From: Halorubrum saccharovorum DSM 1137
Lineage (GTDB): Archaea; Halobacteriota; Halobacteria; Halobacteriales; Haloferacaceae
NCBI RefSeq assembly: GCF_000337915.1
Contig: NZ_AOJE01000070.1
Location: 89,925-132,536 of the forward strand
Reading direction: 5' to 3'
DNA: 42,612 nt
The notes under the pieces were generated by a model. That model was not told the origin of the DNA and did no database searches. It worked only from the letters and a program-made list of their open reading frames with translations. This document shows positions 22,247-29,680 of the stretch, piece after piece. The position numbers were made by a program, and so were the translations under genes. Numbering within the stretch: position 1 is the first letter of the stretch; every line of letters starts with the position of its first letter.

Positions 22247-23226
22247 GCCTCGGCCCCCCGGACCGCGACCGCCTCTTCGGCGGCGAGGACGCAAGCGAGG
22301 CGGACCGCGGCCAGCTCCTGCTCGTCGCGGGGCTGGTGATGGCCGTCTCGCTCGTGACGCTGGTCGTCCTGTTGAACGCGACCATCTACAGCGAGAACGT
22401 CGCGACCCGCGGGGTCGCGTCGGCCGACGGGGAGGCGCTAGAAGTGAGAGCGACCGCGGTCGACGGGACCGGCGAACTGATCGACGCCACCAACCGCGCG
22501 GGGCCGGGGGGCCACGGCAACGCGACCGAGACGGTCCGAGACGGCGTCACCGACCTCGACGCGGAGATGTCCCGTTCGTACGCGGAACGGGGCGGAGTGA
22601 CGCACCTCGAACTGTTGGGGGTCCAGAACGGGACCCGGATCACGGGGGCCATCACCGGGAACGCCACGGGCGATCCGAACGCGTCGACCCTCGCCCGCGA
22701 CGTCGACCGAACACGCGGCTTCGTGCTCGACGTCGACCCGGGGAACCTCACCGATGCGAACGCGACCAGCGCCGTCGACGACGCGTTCCACGTCGACCTC
22801 GACAACTCGACCGGCGGAAGCCGACAGGTGTACGTGTACAACGGATCCGACGGCAACGTCACCGTCGCGGTCGGCGAGAACGGGAGCGTTCCGGCGGCTC
22901 GGTGTGCAGTGCCGCCCGACGGGCGCGGTCGCGTCGCCGTCGACCTGACCGGCGAGCGGCTCGGCGACCGCCCCTGTCCGGGGATCTGGCCGACGACGCT
23001 CGTCGCGCCCGACGACGCCTACGACATCGCCCTCATGAACGCGAGCGCGGCCGGCGGTGAGGTGACGGCGACCGCGCGGCCCGTCTCGGGGGACACCGTC
23101 ACCGCCGATCCCGGTTTCGGGGCGACGCCGGCGGTGTACGGGGCGTCGATCGAACTCCGCTACCGGACCGCGGAGCTCCGGTTCGAGACCGCCGTTCGGG
23201 TCGCCCCGGGTGAGCCCGATGCGTGA
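22234..23226 (+). CDS. Pilin-like secreted protein 3 (largest), N-glycan sequon rich
   Basis: A 330-residue protein. ADRGQLLLVAGLVMAVSLVTLVVLLN gives a DRGQ prepilin-like site and one hydrophobic helix (about 28-48). The long ectodomain has many N-x-S/T sequons (NAT, NGT, NAS, NLT, NST, NGS, NVT) and two cysteines, as expected for a glycosylated cell-surface protein. A strong Shine-Dalgarno match (GGAGGTG, 22216-22222) lies 11 bases before the ATG and inside the preceding gene. The large ectodomain could make it a tip or adhesive subunit; that is inference. Confidence 0.65.
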   Translation: MADVSLGPPDRDRLFGGEDASEADRGQLLLVAGLVMAVSLVTLVVLLNATIYSENVATRGVASADGEALEVRATAVDGTGELIDATNRAGPGGHGNATETVRDGVTDLDAEMSRSYAERGGVTHLELLGVQNGTRITGAITGNATGDPNASTLARDVDRTRGFVLDVDPGNLTDANATSAVDDAFHVDLDNSTGGSRQVYVYNGSDGNVTVAVGENGSVPAARCAVPPDGRGRVAVDLTGERLGDRPCPGIWPTTLVAPDDAYDIALMNASAAGGEVTATARPVSGDTVTADPGFGATPAVYGASIELRYRTAELRFETAVRVAPGEPDA

Positions 23227-23728
23227 GGGCCCTGGGTCGGGGAGAACACGGCTCCTGAGCGACGATCGCGCAGTGAGCGTCACCGTCGGATACGTCCTGA
23301 CGCTCGCGATCGGGGCGATGTTGCTCTCCGGTGTCGTCATCGGGGTCGGCGGCGTCGTCGACTCACAGACCGATCGGGCCGTTCAGAGCGATCTCTCGGT
23401 CCTCGGACAGACCGCGGCCGCGAACGTCGAGAGCGCCGACCGCCTCGCGCGTGCGGCAGAGGCCGGCCGATCGAACGCGACCGGCGCGACGAACGCCACC
23501 GTCGCGGTCGCCGTCGACCTCCCGACCCGAGTGGCGGGGATCCCCTATCGGATCGCGGTCGATGACGACGCCGTGACGCTACGCACCGACCGCCGCGAGG
23601 CGGCGATGGAGATCGCTCACACGGCACGAGTGAACGTTACACCGACGACCGTTCGCGGCGGGCCGATCCGGATCGAATACGACCACGGCGGAGCGGGCAC
23701 CGGTAACCTGACGGTGGTCGAACGATGA
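23219..23728 (+). CDS. Type IV pilin-like protein 4
   Basis: A 169-residue protein. SDDRAVSVTVGYVLTLAIGAMLLSGVVIG closely recalls the haloarchaeal pilin N-terminus (DDRAVSPVIG...), with cleavage expected after RA and a hydrophobic helix forming the pilus core. The ectodomain is short, with sequons in NATGATNATV and NVT. The ATG at 23219 is preferred over the in-frame GTG at 23210, because GGTGA (23209-23213) then acts as the ribosome site. It overlaps the previous gene by 8 bases and the next by ATGA. Confidence 0.75.
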   Translation: MREGPGSGRTRLLSDDRAVSVTVGYVLTLAIGAMLLSGVVIGVGGVVDSQTDRAVQSDLSVLGQTAAANVESADRLARAAEAGRSNATGATNATVAVAVDLPTRVAGIPYRIAVDDDAVTLRTDRREAAMEIAHTARVNVTPTTVRGGPIRIEYDHGGAGTGNLTVVER

Positions 23729-24534
23729 GCGACCGCCGGCGACCGACCGTTTCGATCGGTGATGGCGGGCTCGCCGCGCTCGCGGACGACGAGCGCGGCG
23801 TGAGCAACGTCGTCGGCTACGTGCTGGTGTTCTCGCTCGTCACGGTGACGATCGGAACGGTGTTCGCGGTCGGCATCACCGGACTCGAGGACAGACAGGA
23901 GGCCGCGCGCGTCGCGAACGTCGAGCGCGCATTCGACGTGTTCGACGACAACCTCCGGGACGTTCAGCGCTACGGCGACCCGAGCCGATCGACGGAGATC
24001 CGACTCAGCGGCGGGACGCTGTCGGTCGCGGAGACGACCGGCGTGGAGCTGCGAAACGCGTCTGACGGCGTGGTCCGGGGGTTCGAGTTCCGGGCCCTGA
24101 CGTACGCGAACGGAGACACGACCATCGCGTACGAGGGCGGGGCGTGGTTCCGCAGCGACGGCGGCAGCGCGGTGATGCGCTCGGAGCCGCGGTTCGTCGC
24201 GGCCGACGGGCGAACGACGCTTCCGATCGTCCGGCTGTACCCGCTCGGCCCCGAGACCGTCGACCGGGACGGGACGGTGCAGGTGGCGGTGAGCCGGACC
24301 TCCAAGCCGAACCTCGTGCAGGTCGCCACTGCCGGCGCCGACGACGGCCCATTCGATCTGCGGATCGAGTCGCCGTACGCGGAGGCGTGGAGCCGGTACT
24401 TCGAGCGGACGGACGGGTTCTCGGTGAACGGGACCGCGACCGACACGGCCAACGGGACCGTCGTCGCTGATCTCGATCACGGCGACGAGGTGTTCATCGC
24501 CGACGCGGCCGTCAACATCCGGCTCCAGCGCTGA
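23725..24534 (+). CDS. Type IV pilin-like protein 5
   Basis: A 269-residue protein. DDERGVSNVVGYVLVFSLVTVTIGTVF is a pilin/archaellin-like N-terminus with cleavage expected after RG. After the helix comes GITGLEDRQEAARVANVERAFDVFDDNLRDVQRYG, a predicted extended helix as in pilin stalks, then a beta-rich domain. Start ATG overlaps the previous stop (ATGA). It is the last gene of the PilB-PilC-pilin operon. Its size and position suggest a minor rather than a major pilin. Confidence 0.75.
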   Translation: MSDRRRPTVSIGDGGLAALADDERGVSNVVGYVLVFSLVTVTIGTVFAVGITGLEDRQEAARVANVERAFDVFDDNLRDVQRYGDPSRSTEIRLSGGTLSVAETTGVELRNASDGVVRGFEFRALTYANGDTTIAYEGGAWFRSDGGSAVMRSEPRFVAADGRTTLPIVRLYPLGPETVDRDGTVQVAVSRTSKPNLVQVATAGADDGPFDLRIESPYAEAWSRYFERTDGFSVNGTATDTANGTVVADLDHGDEVFIADAAVNIRLQR

Positions 24535-24595
24535 TCGGTGTCTCGTCACATCCTCGAACGCACCACTGAAGCCCGCGGCGCCGCACCGTCTCGGT

Positions 24596-25495
24596 ATGAC
24601 CGAGGAGCTGTACCTCGCCGACGACACTGTGACGACGTTCGAGGCGACCGTGGAGCGCGCGCTCGACGACCGCGTCGTCCTCGACCGGACGCACTTCTAC
24701 CCCACGGGCGGGGGACAGCCCCACGATACCGGAACGCTCCGGGTCGCGGACGGGGCGGCGACCGACGGCGATGACCCCGCGGAGGGCGACGACACCGCGG
24801 AGGGCGACGACACCGCGGAGGGCGACGCCGCTGACCGACGCTGGCGCGTCGTCGACGTACAGAAGAAAGACACCGTCTATCACACCCTCGAACCGGCGGG
24901 CTCGAACGGTGACGCCGGTTCCTCTCCCGAGCCGGGGACGACCGTTGTGGGCGAGATCGACGCGGCGCGGCGACGCGCGCACTCTCGGTACCACACCGCA
25001 CAGCACCTGCTGTCGGCGCTGCTGCTGTCCGAGTTCGACGCGACGACGACGGGGAATCAGCTCTACGACGACCACGCGCACCTCGACGCCGCCTACGACC
25101 GCTTCGACGACGGCGACCTCGCGCGGATCGAGGACCGGCTCAACGAGCTCGTGGCCGACGGGCGCCCCGTGCGGAGCTACAGCATGGACCGCGCGGAGGC
25201 GGAGGCGACGCTCGACACCGACCGCACCCGGATCGATCTGCTTCCCGAGTCGATCGCGGAACTGCGGATCGTGGAGATCGGCGGTGTCGGTGGCGCGGAG
25301 GACCGCGACGGCGGCGACGGCGGTGACGGCGTCGGGACCGACGAGGCGCCCTACGACCGCACCGCCTGCGCCGGGACGCACGTCGGCAACACGGCCGATA
25401 TCGGTCGGATCGTCGTCACGGGTCGCGAGACGAAGGGGAGCGGTGAGGAGCGCGTCCGGTTCGCGCTCGCCGAGCACGTCGACGCCGGGCGGTGA
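24596..25495 (+). CDS. alaX: Alanyl-tRNA editing protein AlaX
   Basis: A 299-residue free-standing editing domain related to AlaRS, which hydrolyses mischarged Ser-tRNA(Ala) or Gly-tRNA(Ala). Zinc ligands are visible: HTAQH (H133, H137) and CAGTH (C258, H262). The substrate-binding glycine motif GGGQPHDTG (38-46) marks the larger AlaX-M type. Two acidic insertions are unusual: residues 59-76, encoded by an 18-bp tandem repeat, and a glycine/aspartate stretch near 233-250. Both are probably surface loops. No neighbour is functionally related. Confidence 0.92.
   Translation: MTEELYLADDTVTTFEATVERALDDRVVLDRTHFYPTGGGQPHDTGTLRVADGAATDGDDPAEGDDTAEGDDTAEGDAADRRWRVVDVQKKDTVYHTLEPAGSNGDAGSSPEPGTTVVGEIDAARRRAHSRYHTAQHLLSALLLSEFDATTTGNQLYDDHAHLDAAYDRFDDGDLARIEDRLNELVADGRPVRSYSMDRAEAEATLDTDRTRIDLLPESIAELRIVEIGGVGGAEDRDGGDGGDGVGTDEAPYDRTACAGTHVGNTADIGRIVVTGRETKGSGEERVRFALAEHVDAGR
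24770..24823 (+). repeat. 18-bp tandem repeat inside alaX
   Basis: Three in-frame 18-bp units encode DDPAEG-DDTAEG-DDTAEG. Units two and three are identical in DNA, suggesting recent duplication. Copy number is likely variable between strains. Confidence 0.8.
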
Positions 25496-25536
25496 CGGGC
25501 GACGGGAAGCGTCTCTCTCGCGCCGCGATCCCGCCG

Positions 25537-25544
25537 TTTATATA
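25537..25544 (+). promoter_or_regulatory. TATA box of the transcription factor S gene
   Basis: TTTATATA is centred 26 bases before the ATG at 25566. It is the clearest TATA box in the window and predicts a leaderless mRNA. Confidence 0.7.
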
Positions 25545-25565
25545 CGATCCGCGGTTGGTTCCGCC

Positions 25566-25886
25566 ATGAAGTTCTGCGACGAGTGCGGATCGATGATGAA
25601 GTCCGGCGAGGGCGAGGACCACTGGGTATGCGACTCCTGCGGCTACGAGATCGGACGCGAGGATGAGGACGACGAGTGGACCACCGAGTCGCAGGTCGAG
25701 TCGGAGATCGTCGACGTGAGCGACGCCGAGGACAAGGGGCTCCCGCAGACGACCGCCCACTGCCCGGAGTGCGGGAACGACCGCGCGTACTGGTACATGC
25801 AGCAGATCCGGTCGGCAGACGAGTCCGAGACCCGGTTCTTCGTCTGTACCGAGTGCGAACACAAGTGGCGCGAAGACGACCACTGA
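25566..25886 (+). CDS. tfs: Transcription factor S (TFIIS/RPB9-like)
   Basis: A 106-residue archaeal transcript-cleavage factor that rescues backtracked RNA polymerase. The N-terminal zinc ribbon uses C4, C7, C22 and C25, as in RPB9/RPA12. An acidic linker follows, then the C-terminal TFIIS-type ribbon with C66, C69, C94 and C97. The catalytic acidic pair D85-E86 is in RSADESETRFF and would enter the polymerase funnel. The start is fixed by the TATA box and the family N-terminus MKFCDECGS; the frame is open far upstream only because of high GC. Confidence 0.97.
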   Translation: MKFCDECGSMMKSGEGEDHWVCDSCGYEIGREDEDDEWTTESQVESEIVDVSDAEDKGLPQTTAHCPECGNDRAYWYMQQIRSADESETRFFVCTECEHKWREDDH

Positions 25887-25957
25887 GGCGGCCCGAAGCC
25901 GTCGAACTCCGCTGATCGCCGCATCCCTTTTACTTCCCCCGGCGGGAAACGCCGCCC

Positions 25958-26518
25958 ATGGATCCGCCCGTCGTCCCCCGCGAGCGCCTCGGCGACTGGC
26001 AGCGCGTCGACGAGACGACGGAGCGGGCGTTCGCCGCCGGCCCCGTCTCGGTCGACGCGAGCACGGTGCGGTACGAGCGCGCCGCGGCGAGGCCGCCGCG
26101 CCCGTTCTGCTTCGCGAGTCGCCTGCACATTCGTCCGGAGACCCCGCCGAACGCCGTCCTCACCGCGCTCGTCGAGCGACGGGCGCGGTCGGGGTTCCGC
26201 GAACGGCTCGCCGAGCGCGACATCGCCGAAGTGGAACACCGCGGCGACCGAGCGATCGCGGTCGACGATCCGAGGGCGTCGCGGGCGACGCTCTCGACGT
26301 TCCGCGGCGTCGCGCGCGTCGGAACCGAGAAGCGACGCACGCCGATCGAGGCGCTGCTCGCGGTCTGGGAGTCCGGTGAGTACCTCCTCGGCGGCGGGGC
26401 GTACCCCATCGGCGAGGGTCCGTACCCCTCTGGGGGGAGCCCGGCGGACGCGCGCCGAGAGCTCCTGGGAATCGTCCGGGGGATCGAATCGCCTGCCGAC
26501 CGCGACGGGGCCGATTAG
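25958..26518 (+). CDS. Conserved-looking haloarchaeal protein of unknown function
   Basis: A 186-residue soluble protein, not recognised. It begins MDPPVVPRERLGDWQRVDE and has a basic central half (RLHIRPETPPNAVLTALVERRARSGFRERLAERD), mixed alpha/beta in character, and a glycine/proline-rich segment near 145-160. There is no signal peptide or membrane helix. A CTTTTACTT box about 28 bases upstream of the ATG suggests its own leaderless promoter. It converges with and overlaps the next gene by four bases (26515-26518). Confidence 0.7.
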   Translation: MDPPVVPRERLGDWQRVDETTERAFAAGPVSVDASTVRYERAAARPPRPFCFASRLHIRPETPPNAVLTALVERRARSGFRERLAERDIAEVEHRGDRAIAVDDPRASRATLSTFRGVARVGTEKRRTPIEALLAVWESGEYLLGGGAYPIGEGPYPSGGSPADARRELLGIVRGIESPADRDGAD

Positions 26519-27051
26519 CAGGGCACCGCGCCCGCGCTCGACTCGATCGGCGAGCCGTCGTCGCGGTACTCCGAATCGCCGACGGAGCCGGAGAACATCG
26601 GGAGCCGGAGCTCGTAGGCGTACAGCACGTCGAACGCCGCGAACGGATCGACGCCGTTCGAGACGGCTTCGCGCGCGGTCAGCCTGACGCCGGCGGCGAG
26701 CGTCACGATCGGATCGCCGTCGAGCGTCCCCGCCGCCTCCATCCCGAACTCGTTGCCCGCGGCCGGATCGGTCAGCACGGAGAGGTGGACGAGCGTCTCG
26801 ATCGCCGCCCCCTGATCGCCGATGGAGATCGGGTACCCCTCGCCGGCGAAGCACCGTGTCGGGGGATCGACACGGTCGCCGTCGCCCTCGGCGACTCCAC
26901 CGTTCGAGCCACCCGCGTCCGCATCTCCGCCGCCCGGCGTCGCGACGGCGACACCGACGACCGCCCCGCTCGCGACGGTCGCCGAGAAGAGCAGCAGCGC
27001 GGCGGAGATCGCGGCGAGGGCGGCGAGTCGGGTCCGGGATCGGCGCGTCAT
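26515..27051 (-). CDS. Secreted haloarchaeal protein of unknown function
   Basis: A 178-residue protein with a signal sequence (MTRRSRTRLAALAAISAALLLFSATVASGA), a short glycine/aspartate linker (about 40-62) and a mature domain containing CFAGEGYPISIGDQGAAIETLVHLSVLTDP. Two cysteines, one early in the domain and one as the last residue, may pair. It is probably exported or anchored by the N-terminal helix. An A/T box (GTTTTTACC on the minus strand, 27083-27075) lies about 28 bases before the ATG. The stop overlaps that of the convergent gene. Confidence 0.75.
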   Translation of the reverse strand: MTRRSRTRLAALAAISAALLLFSATVASGAVVGVAVATPGGGDADAGGSNGGVAEGDGDRVDPPTRCFAGEGYPISIGDQGAAIETLVHLSVLTDPAAGNEFGMEAAGTLDGDPIVTLAAGVRLTAREAVSNGVDPFAAFDVLYAYELRLPMFSGSVGDSEYRDDGSPIESSAGAVPC

Positions 27052-27185
27052 CAGGGAGGGCTACGGCCGGTCGGGTAAAAACGGCGTCCTCCCGGTTATC
27101 CGGTCTGATACTCGACCGAGAGAGGTCCGCGGGAGACGCGGGGAGCTCCGAGAGGCACTCGCGCCGAGCGGCGTCACTCCCGCGG

Positions 27186-27557
27186 TCACGCCTCGCCGAG
27201 GAGTCCGTCGACGAGCAGTTCCGCGGAGGCGACGTTCGTCGCGAGCGGGACGTCTTTCACGTCGCAGACGCGCAGGAGCGCGGAGATGTCGGGCTCGTGG
27301 GCCTGCGCGGTGAGGGGATCGCGGAGGAAGACGACCCCGTCTATCGCCCCGTCGGCGATCTTCGCTCCGATCTGGAGGTCCCCCCCGTACGGCCCCGAGG
27401 CCTGTCGATTCACCGCCAGTCCCGTCTCGTCGGCGATGCGTTTACCCGTCGTTCCAGTGGTGACGAGTTCACACTGGCCGAGCGCGTCGGCGTGAGCGGT
27501 GACGAACTCGACCATCTCGTCTTTCAGCTCGTCGTGGGCAATGAGCGCGATTCGCAT
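27186..27557 (-). CDS. mgsA: Methylglyoxal synthase
   Basis: A 123-residue MgsA that converts dihydroxyacetone phosphate to methylglyoxal and phosphate. All key residues of the E. coli enzyme are found at a constant offset of 11: H8, D9, D60 (catalytic base, GGDLQIG), D80, H87 and D90. The phosphate-binding TTGTTGKR motif is present. It is 123 residues against about 150 in E. coli, lacking mainly the termini. The promoter (TTTTAA, 27587-27582) sits over the stop of the upstream kinase gene, so it can be expressed separately. Confidence 0.95.
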   Translation of the reverse strand: MRIALIAHDELKDEMVEFVTAHADALGQCELVTTGTTGKRIADETGLAVNRQASGPYGGDLQIGAKIADGAIDGVVFLRDPLTAQAHEPDISALLRVCDVKDVPLATNVASAELLVDGLLGEA

Positions 27558-27581
27558 ACGTGGTGTACTCGACCGCGGTGG

Positions 27582-27587
27582 TTAAAA
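27582..27587 (-). promoter_or_regulatory. TATA-like box for mgsA
   Basis: On the minus strand AGGTTTTAAC is centred about 28 bases before the mgsA ATG (27557). It abuts the stop codon of the histidine kinase gene (27592-27590), giving mgsA an independent leaderless promoter in a 32-base gap. Confidence 0.6.
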
Positions 27588-27589
27588 CC

Positions 27590-29353
27590 TCACGCGAACT
27601 CGGTCGATCGATCCGCGGGAAGGGACACCGTCACCGCGGTTCCGTCCTCGGTCTCGGAGAAGCTGAGAGACCCGTCCACCTCGCGGATGATCCACGTCGC
27701 CAGCCAGAGACCGACACCGCTCGCGTGTTCGAGCGGCGTTTCGGTCCCCCGGTCGATCGGTCCAATCTCGCGGTCGGGGATCCCCGGACCGTTGTCGCGT
27801 ATCCGAAGCCGGACGGTGTCGCTCTCGCGTCGCTCCGGCGTCGTGATCGCGATCTGCACTCGCGGGCGGTCGGCGTCGTTGTGCTTGATCGAGTTAGTGA
27901 GCAGCTCGTCGAGCGCCGAGACGACGATTCCGCCGGTGTCGACCCACGCCGGTTCCGTGCGGTCGAACGCAATCGCGGCCTCGGGATGTCGGCGGCGCTT
28001 GGTCGCGACCAGCTCTTTGAGTTCGGCCGTGAGGTCGATCGACTCGCGGGCGGAGTCGTCTAGACGCCCCATCAGGTGAGAGAACCGCTCGTTGCGCTCG
28101 ATCATCGTCTCGACGGTCCGTTCGATCGTTTCGAGGTGCCGCAGAGCATCGGGGTCCGTGACGTCGTCCCTGAGGAGCGATGCGTTCCCCTGAATGGCGG
28201 TCGCGTCGTTGCGGAAGTTGTGACGCAATAACCGGTTTAACACCTCCAGCTGTTGCTCCCGCTGTCGCTGATCGGTGATGTCCCGGAGGCTGATCAGTCG
28301 CCCGGTCAGCGCTCCGAAGCCGCGCTGAAGGGGCGAGACCCGCACGTCGTAGTAGCGGACCGCACTCCCCTTCTTTCGTTCGAACTCCGTCTGGAACGAA
28401 TTCTCCTCATCCGCGTCTCGGCCGTTCGCGTCGGTGTCCGTGGCGTCCCCGTCCATCGCACCCCCGTCTATCGCGGCGGCGAGATCGGGAAACGCCTCCG
28501 CCAGCGGCCGTCCGATCACGTCGGTGATATCTCGGTCCAAGAGCGCCTCGGCGGCCGGGTTGCCGTCGACGAGTCGGCCCCGGTGGTCCACGACGACGAC
28601 GGCGTCGGTTATGCTCTCGATCACCTTGTCGCGGGCCACCTCGCGGACCACCGGAACGATGTCGAACAACCGGTGACGAACGGTGATGACGGTCAACGCG
28701 ACGCCCGTGATCGAGAAGCCGATGATCGTCGTGTCGATCGCGGGCGGCGTGGCGCCGAGGAGGAACACTCCGTTGCCGATCCACGGGGAGCACACCGCGA
28801 GCAGCACCCCGATAGCTTGGCTGCGGTACAGGTGATCTGACCGGACCAACAGCCGGACGATGAGTACCGCTCCGACCGACAGGAGGAGGTACGAGTACGC
28901 CGTATGTATCCAAAACGCCGGGCCGGGGATCGACGTGACGCCCGTGAGCGATCCGTGCGACACGAGGTCCGTCCCGGTCCGGAACAGCCCGTGGCGCCCG
29001 TTCGTCCAGATAGCGACCAACACGAGCACCGGCTCGACGGCCAACAGGAGCACGGTGCGGCCGGTCAGCCACCGGCTCCGACCGGTGTACGCGAGCGCAA
29101 AGAGCAGCCACATCGCGATGACGGCGACGATCCCGAAATACTGGACGTTCGCCCAGAACACGGACGCCGACAGCCCCGGACTCGCGAGCTCGGCGATCTT
29201 CCCGCCTGCCCAAACCGTGACGCCTACAAGCAGGACGCCGAGCGGTAGCGCACCCGCGATGTCGCGGTTGCGCAGGGCGACGACCGAGAGGAACGCCGAC
29301 AGCCCAGCGGCGACGGCGATTAGGAGGACGTAGGCGACGTGATGTACAGACAT
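27590..29353 (-). CDS. Membrane-bound sensor histidine kinase (7TM-PAS-kinase)
   Basis: A 587-residue kinase with the same layout as the one at 107-1792. Seven hydrophobic helices span 1-225. A PAS domain (about 240-365, ESITDAVVVVDHRGRLVDGNPAAEALL) is interrupted by an acidic insertion (301-319). The phospho-accepting histidine is H378 in RHNFRND. The ATPase part has an N box (ELLTNSIKHND) and G boxes (DNGPGIPD, ASGVGLWLA). No response regulator lies beside it. The ATG encodes MSVHHVAYV. No good TATA box lies at the leaderless distance, so the transcript may have a leader from the AT-rich patch at 29590-29603. Confidence 0.9.
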   Translation of the reverse strand: MSVHHVAYVLLIAVAAGLSAFLSVVALRNRDIAGALPLGVLLVGVTVWAGGKIAELASPGLSASVFWANVQYFGIVAVIAMWLLFALAYTGRSRWLTGRTVLLLAVEPVLVLVAIWTNGRHGLFRTGTDLVSHGSLTGVTSIPGPAFWIHTAYSYLLLSVGAVLIVRLLVRSDHLYRSQAIGVLLAVCSPWIGNGVFLLGATPPAIDTTIIGFSITGVALTVITVRHRLFDIVPVVREVARDKVIESITDAVVVVDHRGRLVDGNPAAEALLDRDITDVIGRPLAEAFPDLAAAIDGGAMDGDATDTDANGRDADEENSFQTEFERKKGSAVRYYDVRVSPLQRGFGALTGRLISLRDITDQRQREQQLEVLNRLLRHNFRNDATAIQGNASLLRDDVTDPDALRHLETIERTVETMIERNERFSHLMGRLDDSARESIDLTAELKELVATKRRRHPEAAIAFDRTEPAWVDTGGIVVSALDELLTNSIKHNDADRPRVQIAITTPERRESDTVRLRIRDNGPGIPDREIGPIDRGTETPLEHASGVGLWLATWIIREVDGSLSFSETEDGTAVTVSLPADRSTEFA

Positions 29354-29680
29354 GTCGGACTTTTTTTCCCTTCGTGTTCGTCGACGGCGGATCCGGACGC
29401 GGACCGGTCAGCGGACTCTCGGCCTCGGGCGCGTTGCGGGCGAAACCGAGCGGCGAGAATCCCCGCGAGTCGGGGGCAGCCGCTCATATGTACCATCGAC
29501 GTGCGTTCCCGACGAGAGCACAACAGCGCCGCTACGCGCGGCGAGGTCATGTGTCTGTGCCCTCGTGGTGAAACACAAGAGTCCGTATTAAAATATCTAT
29601 GTCTGTATTTGTAGCGGTTGAGAACGGATCCGAAAGTCATCTCTCGGCGGACCGGACCGGCCGTGTCGCCCGTCGGAGTC
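29354..29680. other. 327-base gap with an AT-rich patch
   Basis: No convincing gene. A stretch near 29580-29625 (around TATTAAAATATC) is far more AT-rich than the rest of the window. On the minus strand it could be the U-rich terminator of aCPSF1 or a promoter giving the kinase a leader of about 220 bases. A 106-codon minus-strand frame across it has composition like shadow frames and is not called. Confidence 0.5.

Noticed and set aside
29320-29640. 106-codon minus-strand frame across the gap after aCPSF1
   Set aside because: Crosses the AT-rich patch and the kinase start, lacks domain features, and its composition is that of noncoding DNA.
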